A stretch of 64,000 nt of DNA from JAKFEE01 sp036675815 (GCA_036675815.1 JAKFEE010000021.1:124001-188000); one strand, 5' to 3'; numbered from the stretch's first letter, positions 1 to 10,317 are shown. Numbers and translations: made by a program. The notes: generated by a model from the letters alone, not told the origin.

Positions 1-1185
1 GTGCAGGCCCTTGTAGCGGATCGGGGCAGTCGGATCGAGAACCATGCAGACTTTGGCCAGCATGGCGGCGGCGGCGGCACGCGAATCGCCCAACGCGCCG
101 GTGGCATTGCTCACGGCGGCGGCGACACCATCGGCCCTGTCCCGGTCCCCGAGCGCCCGCCGCAGCCACAGCTCGAGCTTACCGTCCAGCACCACGGGAA
201 TGGCGGCATCCCAGTGCTTGGCCAAAGCCATGCCGAGATCGCGGGCTGCGGAATATTCCTTGCCGTTGAACGGGAAGCTGCGCTCGGCGCGCTTCGGCAG
301 TTTGGCCTGGAGCGGCGACAGGCGACGGCCGGAGAGCCACAGGTCGAGGCTTTCGATGGTCCAGCGCTCGGCCGGGTCGTCGCACAGGAGGCCGCGCAGC
401 ACTTCGATCGACGCCAGCGGCAACCGCTCCTCGCCGACCAGCGCGGCATAGCTGCCCGCCGCGACTTTCCGGTGCAGCAGGGCTTCGTCCGACATCTCGG
501 CTACGGGGTTGCGGCCGAGCAGGAGCAGCACCAGCGACACACCCAGCGAGTACATGTCGTCGTCGTAGCGACCGCTGCCGCGCCCGGCCGGGTGCGCCAT
601 GCCATGTTCGATGGTCTCGAACAGCACCGGCTGATCGAGACCGGCCGGTGCGGTGGCGCAGTCGCCGAGCACGATGGTCTCGCGATCGACGCCCATATAG
701 AACATGTTGGTGAGGCGGATGGCGCGATGGCTGACGCCGCGGGCGGTCAGCTCCCGCAGCGCCGCCGTCAACGGCCCCACCAGCTTTTTCGACACTTCCC
801 AGTCGTCGTAGCGGCGCAGTTCGGCGCCGGGGCCGGCCATCACCCGGCCGCCCGCCGGCCGCTCGTAGACCACCATCATGCATTGCCGGCCTGCCGGCGC
901 CCACGGGGCGCAGCCCCATTCGATCAAAGGCAGCAGCCCGGCCGACTGCACCCCCTTCAGCGAGCGCATGACATTGGTGCGGGGCGGGAGATCCGGCCGG
1001 CAGATCAGGGCAAACAGGGCGCGCTGCGGGTCGCGGCGGTCGGCTGCGGCAAAAGCCTTGGCACTCGGCGTGTCGAACTCGGGAAGCGGCTTGTCCGGGT
1101 AGACGCCATAGCGGCCCTGCAGGACGGTCGCCCCCGCCTCCGCCGCCTCATCCTGCCTTATCGCCGTGGCCTGCTCGCTGGCCAT
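1..1185 (-). CDS. Protein-kinase-like protein with degenerate catalytic loop (3' end outside window)
   Basis: The reading frame is open for 395 codons from an ATG at 1185 to the left edge, so the C-terminus is missing. A second in-frame ATG at 1194 has its purine stretch too close, while the GAGG lies about 9 nt before 1185, so 1185 is preferred. The fold order resembles a Ser/Thr kinase. A VSHRAIRLTN stretch (about residues 151-160) sits where HRDLKxxN belongs, so the catalytic Asp is Ala155 and the catalytic-loop Lys is Arg157. The DFG triplet reads Asp175-Cys-Ala, and no glycine-rich loop is visible. It is therefore probably a pseudokinase or a highly diverged kinase. It follows purA by 163 nt on the same strand, at the end of the serC-serA-hisZ-purA line. 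The substrate or partner is unknown. The kinase-like fold is fairly sure; the lack of activity is inferred. Confidence 0.7.
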   Translation of the reverse strand, partial: MASEQATAIRQDEAAEAGATVLQGRYGVYPDKPLPEFDTPSAKAFAAADRRDPQRALFALICRPDLPPRTNVMRSLKGVQSAGLLPLIEWGCAPWAPAGRQCMMVVYERPAGGRVMAGPGAELRRYDDWEVSKKLVGPLTAALRELTARGVSHRAIRLTNMFYMGVDRETIVLGDCATAPAGLDQPVLFETIEHGMAHPAGRGSGRYDDDMYSLGVSLVLLLLGRNPVAEMSDEALLHRKVAAGSYAALVGEERLPLASIEVLRGLLCDDPAERWTIESLDLWLSGRRLSPLQAKLPKRAERSFPFNGKEYSAARDLGMALAKHWDAAIPVVLDGKLELWLRRALGDRDRADGVAAAVSNATGALGDSRAAAAAMLAKVCMVLDPTAPIRYKGLH

Positions 1186-1348
1186 GTCCGCCATCCTCGC
1201 CACCGGCACCGCCGGGGCAACGTCAGGGTCAACCCCACCACAGGCGCACCGCAGGCCTCGCCATGCGGCGCCCCGATCGCGATGGGCGACAAAAGATGTC
1301 GGAGTTCACTCTAAAGAGGTAGCGGCGGCGGCACAAGGCCGCCGCCCA

Positions 1349-2638
1349 TCAATCCTCGAAGGGATCGTGGACCAGGATGGTGTCTTCACGCTCGGGGCTG
1401 GTCGACAGCAGCGCCACGGGCGCCTCGATCAATTCCTCGATGCGGCGGATGTATTTGATCGCCGTGGCCGGCAGATCGATCCACGAACGCGCACCCTGCG
1501 TGCTCTCCGACCAGCCGGGAATGGTCTCGTAGATCGGCTCGACCTGCTCCTGGCCGGCCATCGACGCCGGCAGGTGGCCGATGGTGGCCCCGCGGTAGCG
1601 ATAGCCGGTGCAGATCTTCAGTTCGTCCAACCCGTCGAGCACGTCGAGCTTGGTGAGGGCGATGCCGTTGATGCCGCCGACCTTGATCGCCTGGCGCACC
1701 AGGACGGCATCGAACCAGCCGCAGCGGCGGCGGCGACCGGTCACGGTGCCGAATTCGCGGCCGCGATCGCCGATGCGTTGGCCGATCTCGTCGTGCAGCT
1801 CGGTCGGGAAAGGCCCGGCACCAACGCGCGTGGTGTAGGCCTTGACGATGCCGAGAACGTAGCCGACGGCACCCGGGCCGACGCCAGATCCGGCCGACGC
1901 CTGCCCCGACACGGTATTGGACGAGGTGACATACGGGTAGGTGCCGTGGTCGATGTCGAGCATGGCACCCTGGGCGCCTTCGAACAGGATGCGCTTGCCG
2001 GCGCGCTTGAGATCGTCGAGGCGCTGCCACACCACGTCGGCATAGGGCAGCAGGCGCGGCGCCAGGTCCTTGAGCTGGTCGAACAGCGCCTCGCCATCGA
2101 CCGGCGCCGCCCCCAGCCCTTTCAGCAGGGCGTTGTGGTGGGCGAGCAGGCGCTCGATCTTGGCTTGCAGCACCGCCTCGTCGGCCAGGTCACAGACGCG
2201 GATGGCGCGGCGCGCCACCTTGTCTTCATAGGCCGGGCCGATGCCGCGGCCGGTGGTGCCGATCTTGGCCGAACCCGAGGCTTCTTCGCGGGCCCGATCC
2301 AGGTTGCCGTGCAGCGGCAGGATCAGCGGCGTGTTCTCGGCGACCTTGAGCAGGTCGGGGGTCAGCACCACTCCTTGCTCGCGGATCTTGTCGATCTCGC
2401 CCAGCAAGGCCCATGGGTCGAGCACGACGCCGTTGCCGATGATCGACAGCTTGCCGCGCACGACGCCGGACGGCAGCAGGTTGAGCTTGTAGGTGACGCC
2501 GTTGATGACCAGGGTGTGGCCGGCATTGTGCCCGCCCTGGAAGCGAACGACGACGTCGGCGCGTTGCGACAGCCAGTCGACGACCTTGCCCTTGCCCTCA
2601 TCGCCCCACTGGGCACCGACCACCGCCACATTGGCCAT
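1349..2638 (-). CDS. purA: Adenylosuccinate synthetase
   Basis: This 429-residue protein has the family's normal length. It ligates IMP and aspartate with GTP to make adenylosuccinate, the first committed step to AMP, in the cytoplasm. The N-terminus MANVAVVGAQWGDEGKGK carries the GTP-binding loop with the catalytic Asp, and the NAGHT segment that follows holds the catalytic His. The segment TTGRGIGPAYEDK and the late RRRRCGWFD stretch are typical of PurA. The gene starts 2 nt after the hisZ stop and is almost certainly cotranscribed with hisZ, serA and serC. No truncation or odd residue is seen. Confidence 0.97.
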   Translation of the reverse strand: MANVAVVGAQWGDEGKGKVVDWLSQRADVVVRFQGGHNAGHTLVINGVTYKLNLLPSGVVRGKLSIIGNGVVLDPWALLGEIDKIREQGVVLTPDLLKVAENTPLILPLHGNLDRAREEASGSAKIGTTGRGIGPAYEDKVARRAIRVCDLADEAVLQAKIERLLAHHNALLKGLGAAPVDGEALFDQLKDLAPRLLPYADVVWQRLDDLKRAGKRILFEGAQGAMLDIDHGTYPYVTSSNTVSGQASAGSGVGPGAVGYVLGIVKAYTTRVGAGPFPTELHDEIGQRIGDRGREFGTVTGRRRRCGWFDAVLVRQAIKVGGINGIALTKLDVLDGLDELKICTGYRYRGATIGHLPASMAGQEQVEPIYETIPGWSESTQGARSWIDLPATAIKYIRRIEELIEAPVALLSTSPEREDTILVHDPFED

Positions 2639-2640
2639 GT

Positions 2641-3789
2641 CTACTCATCTCCTTCGGAAACCGAAACCACGGCGTCACCCTCGACGACGTGCGTGCAACG
2701 CATGCGGCGCGCTTCGGCGCGCGCGTCCTTGACCGGCTCCAATCCCGCCACCGTCACCCACCCCTGCCGACGCAGGTCTTCGGCCATCCGCGGCGAACCG
2801 CCGACCGGCACGAAGGCGCGGCGCCCGGGCTGCGCGCCGGGCAGGGCACCGACGATGCCGTCCATGAACAAGGTCGCGCCGACACCGGGTTCGCGGCCGC
2901 CGGGATTGTAGCGCCCGCCACGGCCCAGTTCGGCGGTGGCGGCGCGCGAGAAAATGGTGAAGCTGGCGCCGGTATAATACTCGAAGCCACGGCTCTCGAC
3001 CGGATCGACGGTCAGCTCGAGCGCAGGGGCGGCCCGACGGATGTGCTCGACCACCGTCACCAGGCGGTCGCGCGCCGCCGCCGCCGCCGGCGGCAGCGAC
3101 AGTGCCTTGACGAGCGGCAGGGCCAGATCGGCCGGGCCGCAGGCATCGATCAGCCGGCGCAGCGTCTCGGCCGCGCCGCCGCCCGCCGCGATCACCACCG
3201 CCACGTCCTTGTGATCGAGCGCTTCGCGCAAGGCCGGCGCCGAGACATCGGTGCCCAGCGCGCTGCAGATCGCCGGAACCAGGGAGGGCAGCCCGATGTC
3301 GACCGTCACCTGGTCGACGCCCACCAGCGCCAGCGCCCGTGTCGCCAGGGCGACGATTTCGGCGTCGGCGCTCGGAGCATCGCTGCCGATCAGTTCCAAC
3401 CCGGCCTGGCCGAACTGGCGCTCGGGCCGCAGCTGCGATCCCTTGACCCGCAACACCTGCCCGGCATAGCTCAGCCGCAACGGCCGCGGCGCGTGGGTCA
3501 GCCGTGTCGTGACGATGCGGGCGATCTGCGCCGTCATGTCGGGCCGCACCGCCATCATGCGCTGCGCCAGCGGATCCATCACGCGGAAGGCCTGCGCCGC
3601 CAGCCCCGGGCCGGCATCGGCCAGCAGGCTCTCCTCGAACTCGATCAGCGGCGGCTTGACCCGGTCGTAGCCATGGTCGGCGAAAAAGCTCATCACCCGA
3701 TGCGACACCTCCGCCTCGTAAGCGGCGTCGGGCGGCAGCATGTCGCGCAGTCCAGCAGGGAGAAGCGCGCGGTTGGCGAAATCGGTCAT
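2641..3789 (-). CDS. hisZ: ATP phosphoribosyltransferase regulatory subunit HisZ
   Basis: This 382-residue protein is related to class II histidyl-tRNA synthetase. HisZ pairs with short-form HisG to make the active, histidine-regulated enzyme of the first step of histidine synthesis. The sequence starts MTDFANRALLPAGLRDMLPP, the usual HisZ opening, followed by a HisRS-like core (RPDMTAQIARI, SYAGQVLRV) and a GFEYYTGASFTIF segment. The longer open frame back to 3906 has no family-like sequence, so the ATG at 3789 is chosen. The tRNA-binding C-terminal domain of true HisRS is absent. It lies between serA and purA, as in other Rhodospirillales; no hisG is in the window. Confidence 0.92.
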   Translation of the reverse strand: MTDFANRALLPAGLRDMLPPDAAYEAEVSHRVMSFFADHGYDRVKPPLIEFEESLLADAGPGLAAQAFRVMDPLAQRMMAVRPDMTAQIARIVTTRLTHAPRPLRLSYAGQVLRVKGSQLRPERQFGQAGLELIGSDAPSADAEIVALATRALALVGVDQVTVDIGLPSLVPAICSALGTDVSAPALREALDHKDVAVVIAAGGGAAETLRRLIDACGPADLALPLVKALSLPPAAAAARDRLVTVVEHIRRAAPALELTVDPVESRGFEYYTGASFTIFSRAATAELGRGGRYNPGGREPGVGATLFMDGIVGALPGAQPGRRAFVPVGGSPRMAEDLRRQGWVTVAGLEPVKDARAEARRMRCTHVVEGDAVVSVSEGDE

Positions 3790-3934
3790 GACGCTCGAAG
3801 CATTGCGGCGAAACCCCCGGAGCGAGGCACTGCCGATGTAGCGTGTTTGGTCTGGAACGGCAAACGGAAAGCGACTCTCGGCCGAGCCACCGGATGGCGG
3901 CACCACCCGGCGGCCCGACCGTTCACACGCGGGT

Positions 3935-5509
3935 CTAGAACGTGAGGGCCTTGGCCTTCACCACCAGTGGGATGGCCATGACCTTTTGCCGCAGCGCCTC
4001 GTCGATCGGCTGGTCCACCTGGATCATGGCGATGGCCTTGCCGCCGGCATCGGCACGGCCGAGGTGGAAGGTGGCGATGTTGACGCCGGCCTCGCCCAGC
4101 AGGGTGCCCAGCCGGCCGATGAAGCCCGGCTTGTCGTCGTTGGTGACGTAGAGCATGTAGGGGCCGAGCTCGGCCTCGATGGGAATGCCCTTGATGTCGA
4201 CGATGCGCGGCTTGTCGCCATAGAGCGTGCCGGCCAGCGAGCGGCTCTGGCGTTCCGTGGTCACCGTCAGGCGGATCAGGGTGTGGTACTCGGCCGAGCT
4301 GCCACCCTTGACCTCGGTCACCTGGATGTCGCGCTCGCGGGCGACGATCGGGGCATTGACCATGTTGACGTTCTCGAGCAGCGGCTTCAACAGCCCCTGC
4401 AGCAGGACGGCGGTCAACGGCTTGGTGTTGAGGTCGGCGACATCGCCGCTGTACTCGATCTGCACCGCCCGCAAGCCGGACTCGGTCACTTGGCCGGCGA
4501 AGCTGCCCAACTGCTCGGCCAGCGTCATGTAGGGGCGCAGCTTCGGCGCCTCTTCCGCGGTGACGGACGGCATGTTGAGCGCGTTGGTGATGGCCCCGGA
4601 GATCAGGTAGTCCGACATCTGCTGGGCGACCTGCAAGGCCACGTTCTCCTGCGCCTCGCTGGTCGAGGCGCCGAGATGGGGGGTGCACACCACGTTGGGA
4701 TGGCCGAACAGGACATTCGCCCGCGCCGGCTCTTCCTGGAAGACGTCGAGGGCGGCCCCGGCGACTTTGCCGGAATCCAGGGCGGCCTTCAGATCCTCCT
4801 CGACGACGAGGCCGCCACGGGCGCAATTGATGATGCGTACGCCCTTTTTCATCTTGGCGATGGCCTTGGCGTCGATGATGCCGCGGGTGGCCTCGGTCAT
4901 CGGCGTGTGCAGCGAGATGAAGTCGGCGCGCGCGAACAGGTCGGCAAGCTCGACCTTCTCGATGCCGAGATCCTTGGCGCGCTCGGGCGACAGGAAGGGG
5001 TCGTAGGCGATGACCTTCATCTTGAGGCCCAAGGCGCGTTCGGCGACGATCGAGCCGATGTTGCCGGCGCCGATGATGCCCAGCGTCTTGCCGGTCAATT
5101 CGACGCCCATGAACCTCGACTTTTCCCATTTGCCGGAATGAGTCGAGGCATTGGCTTGCGGAATGTCGCGGGCGACGGCGAACATGAGTGCGATGGCGTG
5201 TTCGGCCGTGGTGATGGAATTGCCGAAGGGCGTGTTCATCACGATGATGCCGCGCGCCGTGGCAGCGGGCACGTCGACGTTGTCGACGCCGATGCCGGCG
5301 CGGCCGACCACCTTCAGGTTGCGCGCCACCTCGAGGATCTCGGCATTGACCCTGGTCGCCGAGCGGATGGCCAAGCCGTCGTACTCGCCGATGATGGTTT
5401 TCAGCTCTTCCGGCGACAGGCCGGTCCTGACGTCGACGTCGACGCCGCGGTCCTTGAAGATCTGTACGGCGGCGGGACTGAGCTTGTCGCTGATCAGCAC
5501 CTTGGGCAT
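3935..5509 (-). CDS. serA: D-3-phosphoglycerate dehydrogenase
   Basis: This 524-residue, long-form SerA oxidises 3-phosphoglycerate to 3-phosphohydroxypyruvate with NAD, the first step of serine synthesis. The order is an N-terminal substrate-binding part (MPKVLISDKLSPAAV), a Rossmann domain with GIIGAGNIG near residue 150, the CARGGLVVEEDL and HLGAST catalytic segments, an intervening domain, and a C-terminal ACT domain (about residues 450-524) likely to sense serine. The ATG at 5509 is preceded by GGGGAGAC, a good ribosome site, and discards a 15-residue upstream extension. The stop is 145 nt before hisZ. The gap to serC holds an inverted repeat (5538-5652). Confidence 0.97.
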   Translation of the reverse strand: MPKVLISDKLSPAAVQIFKDRGVDVDVRTGLSPEELKTIIGEYDGLAIRSATRVNAEILEVARNLKVVGRAGIGVDNVDVPAATARGIIVMNTPFGNSITTAEHAIALMFAVARDIPQANASTHSGKWEKSRFMGVELTGKTLGIIGAGNIGSIVAERALGLKMKVIAYDPFLSPERAKDLGIEKVELADLFARADFISLHTPMTEATRGIIDAKAIAKMKKGVRIINCARGGLVVEEDLKAALDSGKVAGAALDVFQEEPARANVLFGHPNVVCTPHLGASTSEAQENVALQVAQQMSDYLISGAITNALNMPSVTAEEAPKLRPYMTLAEQLGSFAGQVTESGLRAVQIEYSGDVADLNTKPLTAVLLQGLLKPLLENVNMVNAPIVARERDIQVTEVKGGSSAEYHTLIRLTVTTERQSRSLAGTLYGDKPRIVDIKGIPIEAELGPYMLYVTNDDKPGFIGRLGTLLGEAGVNIATFHLGRADAGGKAIAMIQVDQPIDEALRQKVMAIPLVVKAKALTF

Positions 5510-5537
5510 TTCGTCTCCCCCCTCAGGAATCAGAAGG

Positions 5538-5652
5538 GGGGACACAGAGATCACTGAAGCACGCAGAGATCACAGAGGGAAACTTGGGCGCGCAAAGCGC
5601 GCAATTCGGCTCCTCCGTGTGCTCTGTGCTCCTCTGTGCCCTCTGTGTCCCC
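5538..5652. repeat. Intergenic inverted repeat, CACAGAG family
   Basis: The 12-mer GGGGACACAGAG at 5538-5549 is matched by its exact reverse complement CTCTGTGTCCCC at 5641-5652. Further CAGAG/CTCTG words and a GCGCGC-N3-GCGCGC core lie between, so the whole segment can fold into one long stem. It fills the gap between serC and serA. A related element with CACAGAGACACAGAGG arms occurs at 11994-12263. Translated, these arms give the NHRDTEAR-like peptides often seen as spurious ORFs in bacterial genomes. Confidence 0.8.
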
Positions 5653-5658
5653 GTTCAA

Positions 5659-6834
<1,176 letters not shown>

Positions 6835-6894
6835 CAAAAAAAGCCCTCCCTCGCAGAAGGGGCGCGACCCGTTGGGGGGCCGTGGCCCGCCCCG

Positions 6895-6924
6895 AGCATA
6901 GGGGGGGCAGCCGCGGAGCGTCAA
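6895..6924 (-). promoter_or_regulatory. Predicted sigma70-type promoter of the serC operon
   Basis: Read on the minus strand, TTGACG (6924-6919) and TATGCT (6900-6895) are separated by 18 nt. Transcription would begin near 6888, giving a leader of about 54 nt before serC. Each hexamer matches the consensus well for a GC-rich genome. No attenuator-like peptide was seen in the short leader. Confidence 0.6.
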
Positions 6925-7026
6925 TCGCCTGAATCGAACGGGGGGGTCGTGCCACACGGCCGATGGTGCAATTGCCGCGCCGTCGGCGGTGGCGCATGCT
7001 AGGGGCGAATTGCCCTCCTCCCGCCT

Positions 7027-7080
7027 GGAGCGCGGAGCTCCAGCTCCGCCTATTTTTGCGGACTTGAGGGTCCGCGCTCC
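7027..7080. repeat. Intergenic hairpin with perfect 10-bp arms
   Basis: GGAGCGCGGA (7027-7036) pairs perfectly with TCCGCGCTCC (7071-7080). Inside lies a second short palindrome, GGAGCTCCAGCTCC-like, and a TATTTTTG stretch. It lies between the divergent serC promoter and the nicotinamidase-like gene. It looks like a member of a dispersed extragenic palindrome family, or it could act as a bidirectional transcription barrier. Confidence 0.6.
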
Positions 7081-7115
7081 ATGTGGGCGACTCGGATGAG
7101 AGCGGAGAACCTGTC

Positions 7116-8165
7116 ATGCAGCCGCCCGCCTTCCATGATCCGGCCAATGCCGTCTGGGCCTATCGCCCCGACATCGCCCGCCTGTTCAATGCCGCCAGGA
7201 TCGCCGCCCGCGATCTCACGCCGGCGGCCCACGACCGCCGCAAGGTGGCGCTGCTGGTCGTCGACGCGCAGAAGGATTTCTGCCTGCCCGAGGGGAGCCT
7301 GTTCGTCGGCGGCCGCAGCGGCCACGGCGCCGTCGATGATTCGCTGTGCATGGCGGCGTTCATCTATCGTAACCTCGACGTCATCACGACCATCGTTCCC
7401 ACCCTCGACAGCCACCACCCGTGGCATATCTTCTCTCCCAGTTTCTGGGACGACGAAGCGGGCGCTCCCCTGCCGCCCTATGCCGAGGTGATGGCCGAAG
7501 GCGATGGGTTCCGCTGGAGCGGCGACGGCCGCGAGTGGCGGCCATGCCGGCCTGCCGCGGCCGCCGCCCAGCTGATCGGCATGGATGCCGACCAGGTGCA
7601 CCGCCAGGCCGTGCACTATTGCCGGACGTTGCAACAGGAGGGCCGCTATCGGCTGGTGGTCTGGCCGTTCCACTGCATCATGGGCAGCGAGGGCCACGAT
7701 CTCGTCGGCATCGTCCACGAGGCCATCCTGTTCCACGCCTTCGCCCGCGAGGCCCCGAACCGGGTGATCGCCAAGGGCGAGCATCCCTTGTCGGAGAACT
7801 ACAGCGTGTTCTCGCCCGAGGTGCGAACCTGGCACGACGGGCGGCCTTATTTGGCAAAGAACACCTCTCTGATCGACTGGCTGCTGGCGCACGACCGCGT
7901 GCTGATCGTCGGGCAAGCCGCGTCGCATTGCGTGAAATGGTCCATCGACGACCTGCTGGCCGAGGTCCAGGCGCGCGACCCCGCGCAGGCCGGCAAATTG
8001 GCAGTGGGCATCGACATGATGTCGAGCGTCGCCGTGCCCGACGGCCATGGCGGGTTCGCCGCCGATTTCACCGACGAGACCGAGCAGGCCTTCGCCCGCT
8101 GGGAGACGGCCGGAGTCCAACTGTTCCGCAGCACCGACGACCTTCCCGCCGCTCTCGCCCTGTAG
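7116..8165 (+). CDS. Nicotinamidase-like cysteine hydrolase (isochorismatase fold)
   Basis: The protein has 349 residues, well above the roughly 210 of PncA. The triad signature is present: Asp in LLVVDAQKDFCLP (about residue 50), a nicotinamidase-like metal site DSHHPWHIF, a GEHPLSE segment, and Cys in VGQAASHCVKW. The extra length lies in an N-terminal extension and in a middle insertion. The family hydrolyses amide or related bonds through a Cys thiolate; the substrate here is not determinable. The ATG at 7116 has GGAGA 9 nt upstream, better than the 7083 alternative. It is 17 nt before the tartronate semialdehyde reductase gene, so a link to C2/C3 acid metabolism is plausible. Confidence 0.75.
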   Translation: MQPPAFHDPANAVWAYRPDIARLFNAARIAARDLTPAAHDRRKVALLVVDAQKDFCLPEGSLFVGGRSGHGAVDDSLCMAAFIYRNLDVITTIVPTLDSHHPWHIFSPSFWDDEAGAPLPPYAEVMAEGDGFRWSGDGREWRPCRPAAAAAQLIGMDADQVHRQAVHYCRTLQQEGRYRLVVWPFHCIMGSEGHDLVGIVHEAILFHAFAREAPNRVIAKGEHPLSENYSVFSPEVRTWHDGRPYLAKNTSLIDWLLAHDRVLIVGQAASHCVKWSIDDLLAEVQARDPAQAGKLAVGIDMMSSVAVPDGHGGFAADFTDETEQAFARWETAGVQLFRSTDDLPAALAL

Positions 8166-8182
8166 AAGCCAGGAGGAACGCC

Positions 8183-9061
8183 ATGAACATCGGGTTCATC
8201 GGTCTCGGCATCATGGGCCGGCCCATGGCCGGCCATCTCGTCGCCGCCGGCCATGCGCTGTTCGTCTGCCGCCATCGCAGGCCACTACCTGAGGAATTGG
8301 CCGGCAAGGTGATCGAGTGCGCCACGCGCAGCGATGTCGCGCGCCAGGCCGAGGCGATCATCGTCATGGTGCCCGACACCCCCGACGTCGAGCAGGTGCT
8401 GTTCGGCACCGCGGGCGTGGCCGAGGGATTGTCGCCGGGCAAGGTCGTGATCGACATGAGCTCGATCTCTCCCACCGCCACCAGCGAGTTTGCGCGGCGC
8501 ATCAACGAGCTCGGCTGCGACTACCTGGATGCGCCGGTGTCGGGCGGCGAGGTCGGCGCCCGCAATGCCGCCCTGACCATCATGGTCGGCGGCGCCGAGG
8601 CCACATTCGAGCGCGTCCGGCCCTTGTTCGAACTGATGGGCAAGAACGTCACCCTGATCGGCGGCAACGGTGCCGGCCAGACCTGCAAGGTGGCCAACCA
8701 GATCGTCGTCGCCCTGCAGATCGAGGCGGTAGCCGAGGCGCTGGTGTTCGCCGCCAAGGCCGGCGTCGATCCCGCCAAGGTGCGCCAGGCGCTGCTCGGC
8801 GGCTTTGCCGCGTCGCGCATCCTTGAGGTCCATGGCAATCGCATGATCGAGCGGACCTTCGATCCCGGCTTCCGCATCCGCCTGCACCAGAAGGACCTCA
8901 ACCTAGCCCTGCAGGCGGCGCGCGAGCTTGGCGTATCCTTGCCCAACACCGCCACCGCGCAGGAACTGTTCAACGCCTGCGCCGCCATGGGCGGCGCCGA
9001 CTGGGACCATTCGGCCATGGTCAAGGCACTGGAGAAGCTGGCGGAGCACCCGGTGGCATGA
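8183..9061 (+). CDS. glxR: 2-hydroxy-3-oxopropionate (tartronate semialdehyde) reductase
   Basis: This 292-residue beta-hydroxyacid dehydrogenase reduces tartronate semialdehyde to D-glycerate with NAD(P)H. The nucleotide fold opens with MNIGFIGLGIMGRPMAGHL. The substrate motif DAPVSGGEVGARNAALTIMVGG and the catalytic Lys segment GQTCKVANQIV are canonical for GarR/GlxR. The start has AGGAGG 6 nt upstream. The stop overlaps the start of the glycerate kinase gene by ATGA, so the two are translationally coupled and form the glyoxylate-to-glycerate-to-2-phosphoglycerate tail. No glyoxylate carboligase gene is in the window. The garR/glxR assignment within the family is by context. Confidence 0.88.
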   Translation: MNIGFIGLGIMGRPMAGHLVAAGHALFVCRHRRPLPEELAGKVIECATRSDVARQAEAIIVMVPDTPDVEQVLFGTAGVAEGLSPGKVVIDMSSISPTATSEFARRINELGCDYLDAPVSGGEVGARNAALTIMVGGAEATFERVRPLFELMGKNVTLIGGNGAGQTCKVANQIVVALQIEAVAEALVFAAKAGVDPAKVRQALLGGFAASRILEVHGNRMIERTFDPGFRIRLHQKDLNLALQAARELGVSLPNTATAQELFNACAAMGGADWDHSAMVKALEKLAEHPVA

Positions 9062-10317
9062 GCGACGAGGTCGTCCTGCTGCGCCGCCTGTTCGACATGG
9101 CCGTCGCCGCGGCGCAACCGGCGCTGTGCGTGCCGCCGCGCCTGCCGCCGCCGCCCAAGGGCCGCACCATCGTCGTCGGCGCCGGCAAGGCCAGCGCCGC
9201 CATGGCCCGCGCCGTCGAGGACCATTGGCCGGGGCCGCTGGAGGGACTGGTGATCACCCGCTATGGCCATGGCGTGCCCTGCGAGCGGATCGAGATCGTC
9301 GAGGCGGCGCATCCGATACCCGATGACGCCGGCCAGCGCGCGACGGCGCGAATTCTCGAGCTGGTGGCGGGCCTGGGGCGGGACGATCTGGTGCTGTGCC
9401 TGATCTCGGGTGGCGGCTCGGCGCTGCTGTCGCTGCCGGCGCCGGGGCTGACGGCTGCGGACAAGCGTGCCGTCACCCGCGACCTGCTGCGCTCAGGCGC
9501 CCCGATCGCCGAGATCAACTGCGTGCGCAAGCACCTGTCGGCGGTCAAGGGCGGCCGCCTCGCCGCCGCCTGCGCCCCCGCCCGCGTCGTCGCCCTGATG
9601 ATCTCGGACGTGCCCGGCGACAATCCGTCGGTGATCGCCTCGGGTCCCACCGTCGCCGACCCCACCACCTTCGCCGAGGCGCAGGCGGTGCTGGCCAAAT
9701 ACGGAATTGCGGCGCCGGCCGCGGTGACCGCCTATCTCGCCGCAGCCGACGGCGAGACGCCCAAACCCGGCGATCCGCGCCTGGCCGGAGTCGAGAACCG
9801 GCTGGTGGCGACGCCGCAGATGTCGCTGGCCGCCGCGGCCGAAGCGGCGCGCGGGATGGGTGTGAAGCCGCTGATCCTCGGCGACGCCATCGAGGGCGAG
9901 GCGCGCGAGGTGGCGAAGGTCATGGCCGGCATCGCACTGCAGGTGCGCCGCCACGGTCAGCCGGCGCCAGCGCCTTGCGTTCTGCTGTCGGGTGGCGAGA
10001 CCACGGTGACGGTGCGCGGCGACGGCCGTGGCGGCCGCAACGTCGAATTCCTGCTGGCGCTTGCCCTGGCCCTCGACGGCGCCCCAGGCGTCTTCGCCAT
10101 CGCCGGCGACACCGATGGCATCGACGGAGCCGAAGCCACGGCCGGCGCCATCATCACCCCCGACACCCTCGCCCACGCCGAGTCGCTCGGCATCGGCGCC
10201 AAGTCGGCGCTTCAGCGCAACGACGCACACAGCTTTTTCGAGCGGCTGGGCGATGCGGTGGTCACCGGGCCGACTCTCACCAACGTCAATGACTTCCGCG
10301 CGATCCTGATTCGCTGA
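9058..10317 (+). CDS. Glycerate 2-kinase (GckA/TtuD, MOFRL family)
   Basis: This 419-residue protein phosphorylates D-glycerate to 2-phosphoglycerate. It has the GckA/DUF4147 N-terminal domain with VVGAGKASAAMARAVE near residue 40 and LISGGGSALLSLP near residue 120, then KHLSAVKGGRLA, SDVPGDNPSVIASGPTV and a C-terminal MOFRL domain containing VLLSGGETTVTVRGDGRGGRN and AGDTDGIDG. Older annotations call such proteins hydroxypyruvate reductase; the motifs and the neighbouring reductase favour the kinase. Its start overlaps glxR by 4 nt. It feeds glycerate into glycolysis and, through phosphoglycerate, toward the SerA reaction encoded nearby. Confidence 0.9.
   Translation: MSDEVVLLRRLFDMAVAAAQPALCVPPRLPPPPKGRTIVVGAGKASAAMARAVEDHWPGPLEGLVITRYGHGVPCERIEIVEAAHPIPDDAGQRATARILELVAGLGRDDLVLCLISGGGSALLSLPAPGLTAADKRAVTRDLLRSGAPIAEINCVRKHLSAVKGGRLAAACAPARVVALMISDVPGDNPSVIASGPTVADPTTFAEAQAVLAKYGIAAPAAVTAYLAAADGETPKPGDPRLAGVENRLVATPQMSLAAAAEAARGMGVKPLILGDAIEGEAREVAKVMAGIALQVRRHGQPAPAPCVLLSGGETTVTVRGDGRGGRNVEFLLALALALDGAPGVFAIAGDTDGIDGAEATAGAIITPDTLAHAESLGIGAKSALQRNDAHSFFERLGDAVVTGPTLTNVNDFRAILIR

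Noticed and set aside
1..1314. Long plus-strand frame of 437 codons at the left edge
   Set aside because: It is the antisense shadow of the kinase-like gene; its composition is rich in Gly/His/Arg and has no motifs, while the minus frame shows a coherent protein.
6835..6960. Possible serC leader RNA motif or riboswitch
   Set aside because: The leader after the predicted start is only about 54 nt. I could not draw the two-hairpin structure described for the Rhodobacterales serC motif with confidence.
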